Positions 10,781 through 26,564 of a DNA stretch of 64,000 nt are shown here, one piece after another (within the stretch, counting starts at the first letter, position 1; each line of letters begins with the position of its first letter). This DNA comes from Cacajao melanocephalus (lineage: Eukaryota > Chordata > Mammalia > Primates > Pitheciidae). The stretch covers positions 104,501 through 168,500 of the forward strand of contig CAUYLG010051109.1 in the NCBI GenBank assembly GCA_963573385.1. The letters run 5' to 3'. A program made the position numbers and the translations under genes. Under the pieces are notes generated by a model that ran no database searches, was not told the origin of the DNA, and saw only the letters and a program-made list of their open reading frames with translations.

Positions 10781-11504
10781 AGTTGCTATATTGCCCTTAA
10801 AGGAACTACACCTTTAAGGAGGGTCCCAAGTGTCCTCAAGTTTGGAAGAGGTCAATGCTGACAGGCATCTATATATTCAATCAATGGGCTTGTCCAAATG
10901 TTTCAATACCTTACTTATTCTTTGCATATTTTCAGAGGTAGATGACATATATCTTTTAGGCATGTGGAAAAGGTAAGAATGTTACTTGCAGGCTTGATAT
11001 GACCAGAACTTCTGAGAATGGCCTTGAGACTAACCATGAAGAACTGTGGCGTGGCAGAGAGAGGGCCATGTTGGGTGACACACACACCCTGGCATGAAGG
11101 GAAGAGGAAATGAAGCAGAAGCAGGCCTCTCCGGGGAGGCAGAGAATCAGGCGCTACACCCAAGAAGGCAGGCAAGACCCTCCGACAGGACAGATGCTGG
11201 GTTCACAGACACATATAAAAATGAGATGACTTAACGACAGCTATGGATTGAGGAATACTACCCTGTTTTGAATGTGTAAAATATATCCATGGATGCATTT
11301 TAAACCTAGTAAAAAAAAAATGACCCTAAAGTGGCAGAGTATGAGCTCAGAGAAGAAATGGCTAAGAATATTTTACAAAACTAGGAAATTAATTAGCTGA
11401 TTTCTGCTGCTGCTCCCCACTACTGGCAGCTTTTGGAATAGAGGATGCACAATAAATAAATAGAGGATGCACATTTTCATTTTTGAGCAGTGTTTTGAAC
11501 AGTA
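10781..11504. other. Intronic sequence with a short 22-bp-period duplication
   Basis: The 15-mer AATAGAGGATGCACA occurs at 11437-11451 and again at 11459-11473, a local tandem duplication of period 22. The remainder is unassigned. Confidence 0.6.
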
Positions 11505-12780
<1,276 letters not shown>

Positions 12781-12782
12781 CA

Positions 12783-13077
12783 GGCTGGGTGCAGTGGCTC
12801 ACCTCTGTAATCCCAGCACTCTGGGAGACTAAGGTGGGAAAATTGCTTGGGGCTGGAAGTTTGAGACTAGGCTGGGCAACATAGTGAGACTCTGACTCTA
12901 TAAAAAACAAAAAAATTAGCTGGGAGTGATGGCACATGCCCGTGGTCCCAGCTTATCAGAAGGCTGAGGTGAGAGGATCACTTGACCCTGGGAAATTGAG
13001 GCTGCAGTGAGTTCTCATCATGCCATTGCACTACAGCCTGGGCGATACAGTGAGAGACCCTGTCTCAAAAAAAAAAA
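12783..13077 (+). mobile_element. AluJ-type SINE inserted at the L1M poly(A) end
   Basis: GGCTGGGTGCAGTGGCTCAC runs to a tail of about 11 A. Duplicated flanks AAATGCCCCCA and AAATGCTCCCCA mark the insertion point, just after the AATAAAATAAA end of the older L1M. Confidence 0.95.
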
Positions 13078-13214
13078 TGCTCCCCAGAATGCCTAGTGGT
13101 ATACAGTGCACACTATGTATTGAGAGGAAGGCCTGCTAATAAAAAGATCCTCACTGGCCACATGAGAGAACAAATGGAAAGATGGCCTGGCAGAGCAAAA
13201 GCCCTCCAGGCAGA

Positions 13215-13760
13215 CAGTGGCTGAATCATTTATTCATGGAAGACACAGGAAGAGCAGCAGACCGTGTGCCGAGACTGTTCTAGCAGCTGGAGGATGAAAA
13301 AGACATAGTCTTGTGCTTCATAGCATTCAGAGCATATCTGGAAAGACAAATGGATGATGAGCTCTAGGAAGCTGGAGGATGGAGCGATTCACGGGAATGA
13401 GGAGTGGGTCTTGGTCACACTGCAAAGGGGCGGTTACAGAAGGGAAAAAGCAACACCAGCCAGTGGCAATTGAGAATCTCCAAAGGTTTTAAAACAGATG
13501 AACAGCAGGACCTGATCAGTGCCTGAGAGACAATGGGGCAGGGAGACAATGCAGGGGAGGAAGCTGTGCGATGTGGGGCAGACCCAGCCGGACTTGGGTA
13601 GTTACCATGGGTAAGAGATGGAGATAGAGTGTGGACAAAACCCTGGGATCAAGGTGTAAGTGACCAGGAGGGTGGGACAGAAAGGGACCTGAGGAGGAAG
13701 GCAGGGTTGAGGGTAGGAGTCTGAGGAGCTCAGGGGATTCCTGGGAAATAACTTCAGGGT
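13215..13760 (-). mobile_element. L2 LINE fragment, antisense
   Basis: CATTTATTCATGGAAGACAC, CCGTGTGCCGAGACTGTTCTAGCAGCTGGAGGATG and downstream AACAGCAGGACCTGATCAG, CAAGGTGTAAGTGACCAGG follow the reverse-complement L2 order. It is heavily mutated; the boundaries are approximate. Confidence 0.6.
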
Positions 13761-16700
13761 AGTGCTGACTGGGAGTTAGCAGAGAGGGCTGGGCCAGAGC
13801 TGAAGAGCTGTGAGTCATGGGTTTGGAGATGATCTTGAAGGAGAAAAGGGGAGAATGCAATGCTGGGGAACCACTCCCACTCTCACCAGAGGGTAGGCAA
13901 ACATGAAAGAGCAGTCAAGGGAGATGGAGGGAGGGGGAGACAGCCATTCCTCAGACCCCAAAGGAGAAGCATCCAAAAGGAGGAGCAGCAGGGTTCCTGC
14001 AGAGCCTCGGCTCCCATGTACTTCCCTGGGACCTGCCACAGGCACATGCTCCACAGGTGGGCTCAGGTGGCATTTAATAACTAAACAAATGGGTAAAATT
14101 CCATAATGAGCAAGACAGGAATGGATGCCAGTTACATCCTAAAGCCATACATCATTTTCACAAAAATTTTGTCTTTCAATATAATGCAAATTTAAATTCT
14201 AGGACTGTTTAAGGCCCCTAATAAATGAATCATCGAAAGTAAATGTCACAGCCTGGTAACGGGTAAAGAGGATGACTTTGCTGAACAATGTAACCAAATA
14301 AAATGGATGTTTTGGAAAAGGAAATTCAACACATGGAGGTATAAGATATTAGATTAAGTTTCAAGTCCTAATGATACACTCCTGGAGAGAAACAGTCCAC
14401 TCCTGCTCAAAAAGAAGAAAATACCCATATAACCAAGTTTAAGAATAATTCTGAGGAAATGATAAGAGCAAATGGAAATGAGAAAAAGATTTTCTTCAGG
14501 CTATTAAATTACAGACTTTTGGAGATGGTCTGTTCTCATATTGCCATGTCCTTCCGGCGTCAGGAGCTGAAGGTCTCCCTCCTAGAATCTGAGACGCCCC
14601 ACACATTCAATGGATTTGGAGTATACTGTTATTAGAAATGTTCAAATCAGTTCTTCTCCGGGGATTGATTTGTGAAGGAGCACATCCTTAATTGTAGCAT
14701 TTTCCATTTCCATCTTCTCCAGTTCTCCCAGTGTGCCTCACCTTCAGTAAATCATCAAGTGAGAAAATGCCCTGTGACACTGTCGCTCAAAGTCTCACAT
14801 CAGTAAAAATATAAGTGACAAGAAAATTAGTCATTCAGCCTATTTCAAGTCTAGAGAAAGTGCTGTCAAATTGAGTGAGAAAAGATTCAACAGGCTACTT
14901 CAATGATGAAAACGACCGAAAAAGTGACGAATCAATACGAACAATAGAAACCCTGAGTTCTGCCATGCTGACGCCAATAACTTGATTTCTGGGAGGAAAG
15001 GAGTCAATGTCACTTGACCTGTTTCTCTTTCACAGGTTTTCACTCATCCTAAAGACATCATAGGTTAGAAGCTGAAAAATGTACTCCCAACCTTAATTAT
15101 AGAAAAGACCATTGCTAACATTTTTGGGGCATTTAATATCCACAAAGTGACAACGCAATGGAAAATAATTAGAAATGCAGAACTGTCTCTAAACGACTTG
15201 AATCCTGTTTGTGGCGATATACAGTTAAAGAGCAATACACATGAACTGTAAACTCTGGTTCTGCCATTACTGACTCTAAGACAAAAAAATTATTAAATAA
15301 AATATGTTACAGGTATTATTTAGTGTAACATAATTTGAATTGAATTATCCAATATTTACTCTTCTATTCTGAAGGCAAAAGGGAACTTTAATTTGGGCTA
15401 CAGAATAGTTTATATCTCGGTTGATTCTAGAAATTAAATAGGATCATGATGATATGTGATAGATGACAAGTAAATGAAACTGACAAGTATAAGAAAACAT
15501 CTGTCATAGATACCCTGGTTATCTTTTCCTTTGAGATATTCTTAAATGTTACCCACAAACATCTTAGGTTCACATGAAGTCAGATTAGGCTCAGGTATGA
15601 CAGAACTAAATTTTGTGGTCCAAAGTATTTACACTAAGTTCTGTATAGATTTTCTTCTTTTTTCATTTCTGAAAGCAATTTTGGGAAAATAATTCCTTTT
15701 CAGGGTATTTACATAATTTTAGCTATATTTAAGTTTTTTCTTCTGTGCATTTAAAAATAATAAATGTCACTACTTCTGGAAGCAGAAAACAATATTTCTA
15801 TATTTCTATGAAATAATTATAATAGCTTAAAAGCATCGCAGTTTTCCAGGAAGATATTCATCTGATACCAAGTTATCAGATGTCAAGAAGAAACTCAAAG
15901 AAAAGTTAGGGGTTTACCAAATGAAAGTGACTTACAAAATGAGGAAAGAAGCCACTGTGAAGGTTGCCAAGTGGCCTTCCTGGCCTATTCAGACTGCTCG
16001 AGGGCACACTGGGGTGCATAGAACACCTGAGTGATAAATAGTACTGCTGATCCACACTTGAAACTCAGTACACCCCGCAGACCTATTAGAGCAAAAAAAA
16101 TATATATATATAATGCCTAACTGGAAATTTGGGGGAATTCTAATAACACAAAGCTCCTCCATGATCAGAAGTAGCAAAAGTATGTTGGCTAGTTGCTATT
16201 AAAAGCAACTGAGTTCTGGTTATTAACAATAGTATGTGATGCAACTGGCTCACTTAGGAAGAAGCTACACTAAGTGGACACAAGGGTTGAGTCATCACAC
16301 CAGTGGCCCTGGAGCACGTCTTTATCTGCAGCACTCTGAAGAGCTGCTCCATCTGCAGGCATGGCCCGGCCCCTCAACAGACACTGGTCTTGTGCAGACC
16401 AGAATGGCCAGACGAGCCTGGAGAATACAGCTTTCATTAATGTTATGGAAAGTGGTTTTGAGCAGCCAGAGGGCAAAAGCACCTCTTTTACGCCTTTTAC
16501 TTCTGTTCTAGTATTTGGTTCACTGTTAAGTTAAAAAAATAAAGATGATCAGGAAGTATATATAAGTGACTTACGTAGTGTGGTATGAAATTTTTAGGTT
16601 TGTTGTCAAGATTGGTTACGAAAATTCCCAGGGGCTGCTGAAATGACTGACTCTGGTTGCATATCAGGCTCAACCGTACTGTTCTACACCTGCTAATCTG

Positions 16701-17214
16701 GTTCTAGGCTGTGCAAAGAAAAAAATATACACATACAGCTCTGATGAAAATAATGAGTCTTGATGAAGGTCCAGGTGTTTGAGTAGGGTAGTGGAGCCAC
16801 CTGTTTGCTAACGAGTCTCCGGCTGAAGGGCACTGGGCTGAGAACCCCATAAGGTGGTCATGCAGTCCTCTGATGCTTCTGCTTAGGGGTGTGGGAGGGA
16901 AACAATGTAATGATATTAGAGGAAGGCTTAAGAAGCAATAGAGCTTGGTGTGAAGTCCAGGCACAGTCACCGATATTCTCAGAGATCATCGGCAACACAC
17001 AGCATACAGGATGCCCTTTTACAAATGCATCCCAAAGGGAAAAGTCCCTGTTCTGACAGCCTTTCAGGTGTGGTGTCTGCAGCATGCGAATCAGACTATA
17101 TCCTGAGCATTAAGTGGGCCCCTGGCCAGGCACCTCTGCTGATGCTGCATCAACCAAAGGTTACATTTAAATAATGATACCAATGAAAATGAACAAGGGC
17201 TTTTAATGGGTTGA
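13761..17214. other. Unique intronic sequence without recognised genes
   Basis: I recognise no young repeat over about 3.4 kb. 13.76-14.1 kb is G-rich and purine-biased. 14.1-16.1 kb is AT-rich, with an octamer at 14184-14191 and a short (AT)n at 16101-16112. A CpG-bearing segment at about 14905-15000 (AACGACCGAAAAAGTGACGAATCAATACG in part) has no repeat match. Confidence 0.5.
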
Positions 17215-17400
17215 AGTTTTACAGGCTCTATCTCATTCAATCTTCACAACTTCCTCCTGTGGTTTGTACTATCCTAATCTTTTTGTAGAGGAGGAAATTG
17301 AAGAGCAGAGAGGAAAAGTGTTCTGTTCCACCTCTCTCAGATGCTACCAGCAGGCTAACTTGAGAGCCTGGCTCTCAGTCACGGCTCGCCTCTTATGATC
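17215..17400 (-). mobile_element. MIR SINE, antisense
   Basis: CAATCTTCACAACTTCCTCC, then GAGGAGGAAATTGAAGAGCAGAGAGG, then TGAGAGCCTGGCTCTCAGTC gives the reverse MIR order. Confidence 0.7.
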
Positions 17401-19012
17401 AGAATTCTCCCTCCAAGAGAAAAGACCAGTGAGGTCACAACTAGCACAAGGCCCAGTTCCATCTACTCACTGGTGTTTTTATAGAAAGCTGAAGGAGGCA
17501 ATTGCAGCCCTTCTTCCACTCTCTCCCATTGGGACTCTATTATCCAACAACTTCAGGAGAAAGAAAACTTACTGTGTTTCTTCCTGCAAATTAAACCTCA
17601 ATACTTGCATTTCAAGTACTTTTGGCTCTAACATGCCAGTGAGAGAAATCCCTGTGGGTTAGAGCAGGGACAGGAGTGACAGTTTCACTAAATCCCATCT
17701 GTGTGCCATTCTGTTTGCAGGGTGGGGGCTTCTGCAGCATAGCACATCAGCCCTGTGTTCCGCACTTATTCATGCAGACGTCTCATCTCCTCTGTCACTC
17801 ATCCCTTCATTAGAACTCCCTCTGACTGGCTAGCCCAGGGGCTACTGTCTTCCCTGCCCCCACTGCCAGTCTCGGGTGGTGGTGGACAGCACTGGGCGCC
17901 GTGTGTGTCTTTCATGTCCTCCAGTGCTTCTGGGCACCGTTACCATGCACCTGCTGCAGCAGCCCCCTGGCTTTCAACTTGACATGGGCAGTGTCATGCC
18001 AGTGACCACACAGGTTGTCAGTCACAGGAAAGCAATTTTCTATTGAGCTATGACTACATCTGGCCCAGGATGGATTGTGCAAGGGAAAAAAGCATTTCTC
18101 TTTTTTGGGAAGGGGTGTTTTCTTTTGTAGCTGGACAACATATATCATGAAGCGCAGAGCAGGTACTTGGTCCTTCCTGAGTCTGACATTTGAACGATAG
18201 ATTCAACATTTCTACTCCATTTCAGCAGGTACCTCTGAGTACCTAAATCTTTTCAACTTTTAAGAGTAAGGCAGAGGAAATTCAGGTAACAAATCTGCTG
18301 CAGTCAGAAGAGAGATGAGAATTAGAAATTCATAACACATGCTTTAAAAATAAAATTTCAGATAAAAATGATGCTTATCTTGACCTTGTATGTCTTTATA
18401 TTCTGGGATTATTCTACTTTACTCTTCAATGAAAACTGTCTGCTTATATATTTTATATGCAAAATTCCCTGTAACAGATCCCATCTATTCTGACTAAACT
18501 CATAAAATATAAAAATAACAGAAACAGCCCCCAGTGCTGTTAAAGATAAAATTCCCAACCCACACAATTCTCTGGGACTTTCCACGTTCAAGCCTCACAG
18601 AGTCACTTGATATCATCTTTGTGACTAAAAATATAACTACAGTATTACTTAAAATTATAATCAAATCATTCTCTTGCAAATTAAGACACTTACTCTTAGG
18701 AAAAAAATAGCCAAATTGGATTTGGTGTGTCTTTTCTTGATAGATCAAAAGCAGCTCCATTAAATCAGCAGTTTTATATTAATGGCATAAGACATGACCC
18801 AGACGAGGAAAACGTCCTTTGGAGCCATTTTGTATTTTACGTAAAGAGCAATGGAGATGATCCTCACAATTCATACGTGAGGCAGAATTGTATTGCCGGT
18901 CCCAAGGCCAGGAAGCTGGGTATGATCCCAAATGTGGTGGCCCATTGACACCAGAGAGCCCAGGTTTATCTTCTCTCAATTCCTTATTTCATCCCATTAT
19001 TGTGCCTGCCAC
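17401..19012. other. Unique intronic sequence without recognised genes
   Basis: No repeat is assigned. The segment 18727-18948 has an open frame of 73 codons on the plus strand with several CpGs. It has no recognisable domain, no splice-site context and no matching family. Confidence 0.5.
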
Positions 19013-19092
19013 CCATCTATTCACCCACCCATCCATTCATCCATGCACCTACCTACCCATTTACCCATCTATCCACCAACCTATCCACCTGA
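19013..19092 (+). repeat. Imperfect (TCCA)n/(ACCC)n microsatellite
   Basis: Interrupted tetranucleotide units (CCATCTATTCACCCACCCATCC and so on) extend for about 80 bases. They are degenerate, so this is an old tract. Confidence 0.9.
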
Positions 19093-19314
19093 TATTTACT
19101 AAGTCCTCCTACGTATCCATTATTCTCCCTTCAGATGTGAGGAAAGTACTTCCTTCCATCTCAATCCTCTTCTACATCTTTGATCCTATAATACTCAAAC
19201 ATCATAGTGAGATTACACTATAATTAGCCTGAGTTCTGTTGGGGCGGTATCTCACTTGGAATAAAAGAGACTATCTTTATGAAATAAAAACAAGCTACCC
19301 AGTGTTGGTGGAAT

Positions 19315-19500
19315 GGGCTGCCACTCACGAAGCTCTTTGTAGCCATGAGCCCATTGGTCCTCCGACAAACCTCAAACCACATATAATAAAGCAGAGACGA
19401 GGACAGAAGTGATACTCTGAGACCACCCAGCTAGCAATGAGCAGGGCTGAAACTCAAGCCCAGGACGATCTGTTACACACGCTGGCCTCTTTCTACTCCC
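19315..19500 (-). mobile_element. MIR SINE, antisense
   Basis: CACCCAGCTAGCAATGAGCAGGGCTGAAACTCAAGCCCAGG is the reverse of the MIR tRNA-like/core part. It is preceded by a diverged AGACGAGGACAGAAGTGAT segment. Confidence 0.75.
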
Positions 19501-20205
19501 TCATGCTGTCTCAGTTTAATCTTTCAAACTTATTTAAGAAGCGTGCAACGTTCAGTGCTAAACTAATCCACAAATCTTGTTGTTTGGTGGTAACAGGAAG
19601 AATAAGGATAAATTAGATTCTTCTTTCTCCCCCCAGAACCAAGAGTAGCACGAAATTGGCCATTTTCCGTCTAATCTGGAATAAATGGTGACTTTCTAGC
19701 TAAATCATTATCTGTATAATTGTCATAAGCAGCTACAATTTAGAGGAATAAATGACTTTAATTCGATCCTTTCCTTTATGTAGCAAGATTTGAAAAATTT
19801 AAATGAGCTCATTAACCCAAAAATTATCTTTCTGTGATTATTTCTAGTGATACGTTGAAGACAATCAGTACAAAATTCTAATGACATTTTCAAAGAGAGA
19901 ATGAATTTGGTACCAGATATGGCTTCTGAAGTCATGACATGCTTCAACACTGGAGACCAACAGAGCTTCTCACTGTAAGATCCTTTTGCACCATAATCAA
20001 AACACTGGGAGGGAATGGAATGAACTGTCATTCTTTCACTGCTATCTTCCAAGGGTGAAACATTTCTGGTAAATCCTTATTTTTAATTATGGGCCACTTG
20101 GTGTCATTCAAAAACCCTGAAGAGGGTAGAAGCACCCGTGCAATGACAACGAACAAAAGAGAAACTCGAAATTCAGGCCATGTGTCATCACAGATAAACA
20201 GGGTT
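19501..20205. other. Unassigned intronic sequence
   Basis: AT-rich, with no recognised repeat or exon. The 109-codon antisense frame at 19723-20052 has no recognisable motif. Confidence 0.4.
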
Positions 20206-20345
20206 TAAGTCAAAGCCCTGAGTTCATATTCAGACTCCTCTGAGTCCTGGCCATATGATCTTAGGCTACTAGCTTGCCCTGCAGAACCTGCAACCCCTCA
20301 TCTGTGAAAGGGGGTTCAGGGCTTATCTGTGGGACCACGCTGCAG
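20206..20345 (+). mobile_element. Degenerate MIR SINE
   Basis: AAGCCCTGAGTTCATATTCAGACTCC, GGCCATATGATCTTAGGCTA and CCCCTCATCTGTGAAAGGGG follow the sense MIR order. Confidence 0.65.
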
Positions 20346-21844
20346 TGAGGGGGAATGATGCCACAGGTGTGCCTGTTTAGGATCACAGCAGCAGCTGCTG
20401 GACCTAGTGGCACCCCAGGTCAGTCAGTGGAACCTAACAGGGAGCAGCTGGCAAAAGAGCCATGTGGAGTGCAGAGCTCTGATTAATCAACCCACATGTA
20501 TCACAACATCACAATGTACCACATAAATATATGCAGTTATTATCTGACAATTCCAAATGTCACTTCTGCAGAATATGTGCACCTCCCCATGCAGCAATAA
20601 TTTCTACAACAGGCCTGTGTTCTGGGTTTTTCCTCTACACAAAGGTGAAGTAGGGGCTATCTTTGATGAGAAACATCCACTAATATTACTTGCACAGATT
20701 TAGTGAGAGACAGAAATGGGTTATACAGCCCTTAACTTGTAACTAATAATAAATTATATTTGGCCATTAAAGCCATGTATCTTTTCAAAGGAGCAGCTGG
20801 TAAGAGAAACAGGACTGAAATAGGAACTATAGTTGCTCCAGGACTGGTGATCGTCTTCACTGTCACAATTCATGACAGGAAGCTATGTTTATTTTTCCTT
20901 GATGACCCGACCACTATGGAATAAAAACACCTGGGTAAATTTTCTACAGAGGTGGGCCCAAGACTGTGGCCGTCCCACTGTGCCTGTCATAATGAGCTGC
21001 CTGGTGTCACAAGCCAGGTGACTGCCACAGGTTAAGCAACTAGGGCAGGGTTGAGAGTTACCAAGCAGAGGCACCCTGAGCTTTGTGACAATGCTAACCT
21101 TTTGAAAGGTGAGCACGGTATATATTCATTTCAGCAAGTCACCTAATGAGCTTTTAGTTCTTTTCAGCACAAATTAAGGGCACCTACTTGAATTTTAAAA
21201 CACTTGGTAATGCCACTTAATCCCCTTGAGTGGGAGAAAATTAAAAACAAGAGACACAGCATTTCCTTAGAAAATCTTAACGTAAAGTTAATGATTCTCT
21301 GAGAGAGACTAAATAGCAGATTATTTCAGCACTGGGAAACACTGGAAAGTACATTCCACCGTGCTATACATACATGGGGAAACAAAAAAGGATTTATTCA
21401 TTTAGGAAGATTTATTTTGAAAGAAAACCCCAAATTCGAATCTCTCCAAATAGACTCCTTTCTGAGTATTTTTAAAAACTAGCCTGCTTCCTCTTTTAAC
21501 TAGGGAGAATCGTCATCGTCATTAAATACTCCAATTCTGCAACTGCCAATCCCCAGGCTGTCCATGTGAAAGTGACTTGCTTGATCTGAATGCCCAGCAG
21601 CACTTGGTGCACAGGCAGAGCCTCCATTCCAGCTGTCTGGAGGTGCACATCTGGCTCGCTGGTGAGCACCAAGCATCTTCTCCCCATTCTAAAGAGGCGA
21701 CATTTTAAGAATGACTATGCAAATTTAGTGACAATCCATTGGGTCATTTCATGTGATGTCAACAAACATCTAGTAACACTTCTATCCATTTTTCTGTCTC
21801 TCCATTCGGACATAATTGTCAACCCTACTATTTGCCAGTCAATT
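20346..21844. other. Unassigned intronic sequence
   Basis: No young repeats and no recognised genes. A perfect octamer ATGCAAAT lies at 21717-21724 on its own. Confidence 0.4.
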
Positions 21845-21990
21845 GTGTGCCCAAATTATCTTATATAATTCTCACAAAATCCTATGAAGAAAGTATTGTT
21901 ACTCTCACTTTACAGCTGAAGAAATTAAGGCTCCGAGAAGTTCAAGGTTAGGTCACAGGCAAACCAACATTAGCAGTTTCATATGGTTCC
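21845..21990 (-). mobile_element. MIR SINE, antisense
   Basis: TAATTCTCACAAAATCCTATGAAG, then CTTTACAGCTGAAGAAATTAAGGCTC, then AGTTCAAGGTTAGGTCACAGG is the reverse MIR core. Confidence 0.8.
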
Positions 21991-23479
<1,489 letters not shown>

Positions 23480-23869
23480 TTATGAGAAATCTACAAGTTG
23501 TTCTCCTGTGTTCTGTCCTAAGCCCAGAAGCTGACAGGACATCACAGAGAAATGGCTCCAATGGGAACTCTGTTCTTCCTTCACTTACAATTCCTGAACT
23601 CCGTGTTTGCCAATGCTTGAGGTGCAAGGTATCCGGAAGTAGCGGAAACTGCAGCCCCTTTTCTTCAAAGGAGGCCCCGCACAGACATCTGGGTGTTGAT
23701 GCCAGATCCCCTGGCTCTCAACTCAGCCCTGGATGAAGAAAATGGTCATGGGAGGCAATGGGAGGGACAGGTGAATGCTGCAATGACACGGAACTAAAGT
23801 CCATGATGCAGAGGCAGAAGCAACACTTCAGAGCTGGAGGGTGTTCACCATCCTGGGCAGACAGTGTGC

Positions 23870-24010
23870 ACTCAGCACTAGGCTAGATGCTGGGAGCAGC
23901 TGAGGAAAACGTACATAACAGCATCTGCAGTGAAGGGCACTATCTTTTGCGGGAGAAAAATCTATACAAATGCAGCTAATACAGAGCAAAAAAGGACAGT
24001 AAAGAATGAA
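23870..24010 (-). mobile_element. L2 3' end fragment, antisense
   Basis: CACTAGGCTAGATGCTGGGAGCAGCTGAGG, then CTGCAGTGAAGGGCACTATC, then ATACAAATGCAGCTAATACAG resembles the reverse L2 3' end. Confidence 0.55.
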
Positions 24011-25504
24011 CTCTTGAATATAAGTATACTGAATCATATTATATCTGAAGGAGAGGAGTAGGGAGCAGGGGTCACACCCTTACTAGAAAGTTGGCTGCTG
24101 CAGAGCTGAAGATGCTGTGCCACAGCAAAGTGGGAGGAGCATGTACATGTCTCCCTTTCGGGGCAGGAGATACGAAATGCGGCACGGCATGGTTTTTAGC
24201 GAAGAAGGAGGCAGGCTGATGCTGGGTTCTTGGGAGGCTGCCCCGGAGCCCCAGTGTGGTGAAAGGAGGTGACTTTGTTCTCTTCACGAAGGGAACGGGG
24301 ACCCCAACACTGGGATGTGTCTGCGGACATTGCCATAGGCAGGAACTGCACTAGATGGCCTTTCCAGGGACTACTCTGGATTGAGCTCAAATGGACAAGA
24401 ATCAAGATTAGTCTGTGAGCAGGAGAAGTAAAAATTCTTAGAAATTTCTTGCTCTAAATTCAGTTTAAATGAACAATCCCAGAAATACTGTAGCTGCTAC
24501 AGTCTTAAAATGGGGGGAGTTTACTAAGTTGAATCATACAAAATTGCTGATTTTTAAGCTGCAAAAGCAGCATTTCATATGGTCTAACCCTAATACCAGA
24601 GAGTCACAGATTACTTGGAAAAGCCCGCTGGGCCCCAGATGTTTTCCCCTCTGTCTGCCTGAATTACCGCCCTGCCTGTGGACATTTCTCCCTCTCTCCA
24701 AGGCCACTTTGCTCCCAGGAAATAGAGCAGTCTCCAGCACACAGTGCTTCCAGAATCCTTCAAATAAAACCTCATGAAGAAACCAGAGCTACTAAAATCC
24801 TTAGTACCTCCATGTTCCAAGTAAATCAGTTCAAGGGCTCTACACATGCGCTTTGCATGAGTTTTCTGAAAAGATTTCAGTCTATTTAAATACCATCCCT
24901 ACCAAACAAAACAATTCAATAAGGTAGACCTTTCTTTGCCCAAACATGTTACTTATCTATTCCTTTCTTCCAGTGCCATCCCTCATATGAAGAAAGAACT
25001 AGTGGTGGTCGATGAACTGTATTTAAGTGTCATGGTAATACATGAGTAGGAAGGGGAAGTGTCCCTGCCATTAGGCAGCCCTGGGCCCTGGCCAGGACAC
25101 AGAGGCATAGAACAGCAGCCCAGGGCAGCCGTCTCACTTCCCCCAGGGAGACAAACACTGGATGGCTCTCAAAGGCATCACTGTGTTGACACCATTGTCT
25201 CTGCTGCCATAAGGTTGGAGGCAGAAGAGTAATCTAAATAGATAGAGGAATAAAACCCTGGCCTTATCAAGGGAGTGGGGTTCTGGGAGAGGCGATGTGT
25301 CAAGCCCCAGGCCCCTAGAAGGGAGGGAGGCAGGAAACTGTCATTTTGACTGCCCACTACGTCCTGCCAGACATACTCATGCGCCATGCCTGATCTAATC
25401 CCTGCCACAGGCGGGCAGCCAGGGCACCACCTCATCCCAGCCTGTGCATCGGCAATCATGGCAGCCTCACCGTGGAGACCAAGCTCCTGGACTCACTGAT
25501 GGGA
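24011..25504. other. Unassigned intronic sequence
   Basis: No recognised gene, RNA or repeat. 25.05-25.45 kb is GC-richer than its flanks, without distinctive motifs. Confidence 0.4.
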
Positions 25505-25680
25505 TGCTCTGATCTCTGAATGCTGCTGGTGGGACCTTGGCAAGCTCCCCAGCCTCCCTGGGTCCTGCGGCCTCCTCTGCACAATGGCATCTGAACACAA
25601 ACCATTTGTTCACATGTGAATATATAATATGTATAATTTCATAAATGTTAGCTCAATAAATGTTGGCATTATTATAAGAA
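25505..25680 (+). mobile_element. MIR SINE
   Basis: The sense order of MIR is present: GGTGGGACCTTGGCAAGC, CTCCCTGGGTCCTGCGGCCTCC and the end GTTAGCTCAATAAATGTTGGCATTATTAT. Confidence 0.8.
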
Positions 25681-25869
25681 GTTCACCTTCTATAAATGGG
25701 AAAATTAAGGAGACTGGCAAGCACAAACTACCCTGAATGTCCTGAAGACCGCCTGGTCACTGATGCACACGTGACTCCGCATCCTTTCACATGCCACATC
25801 TCATTTGGCCACATATCCCCATCAATCCAGAAACTGACCACTTGTCACCACTACATACCACCATCCAGG

Positions 25870-26425
25870 CTGCACCATTGTCATTTTGTCCCTGGATTAT
25901 GGGTATGGCCTCCTACCTCTACTAGCCTCTCTACCCAGCAGCAGGAGCCTTTCAGGGATGGTGCCCTCCTCCGTTCAGCCTTCCGATGGCTCCCATCTCA
26001 TTGGAAAAGCGGAAGTCCTTAGTGTGGCTGGCAAGGCCCTTCCCCACTGGGTGCCTGCCCTGCTGTCACCTCTGTGGTGTGTGGAGCCCTTCCCACACTT
26101 CATACAATGTGTGTGTGCTATGCCCTCTGCCTGGGGTGTTCTTCCAAGACCCCTCTCTGGCTTTCTCTCTCACCTCCTTCAGGCCTTTGCTCAAGTAAGC
26201 TTTTCTCAGGTGGCACTGTAATCCAGACCCTTCATTCTCCCTTTTTGGCTTCAGTTTTCTCTTCAGTACTCACCATGCTCTAACTTCCCTGCATTTTCAT
26301 GATCTAGCTTGCTTGCTGTCAGCCTCTTCCACTGAAATGGAAGCTCATGCGGGCAGGAACTGTGGCATGTCTTGGTCAGTACTTAAGCCAACACCTAGAG
26401 GACAGGCCCCATACCTACAGGGGCT
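25870..26425 (+). mobile_element. L2 LINE 3' part, sense
   Basis: The order matches the L2 3' ORF2 and UTR: GGCTCCCATCTCATTGGAAAAGC, TGGCTGGCAAGGCCCTTCCC, CCCTCTGCCTGGGGTGTTCTTCC, CAGGCCTTTGCTCAAG and GAAATGGAAGCTCATGCGGGCAGGAACTG. Overlapping open frames here are relics of this element and of chance. Confidence 0.85.
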
Positions 26426-26564
26426 TAGAACCCACTCTCACAGGCTAGCTGGCTGAAGGAACAATGGCTGCAGCGGTTCAAGCTCTTTATCCAAGTTCAG
26501 AGCAACCCAGTAAAGCCAGCGCAGTGGGGAATCTTGACTGTGTGGTTCTTGTGAATCCCACAAA

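Noticed and set aside
18727..18948. 73-codon plus frame with CpGs
   Set aside because: No domain, promoter or splice context. It may be noncoding conserved sequence but there was not enough signal to claim it.
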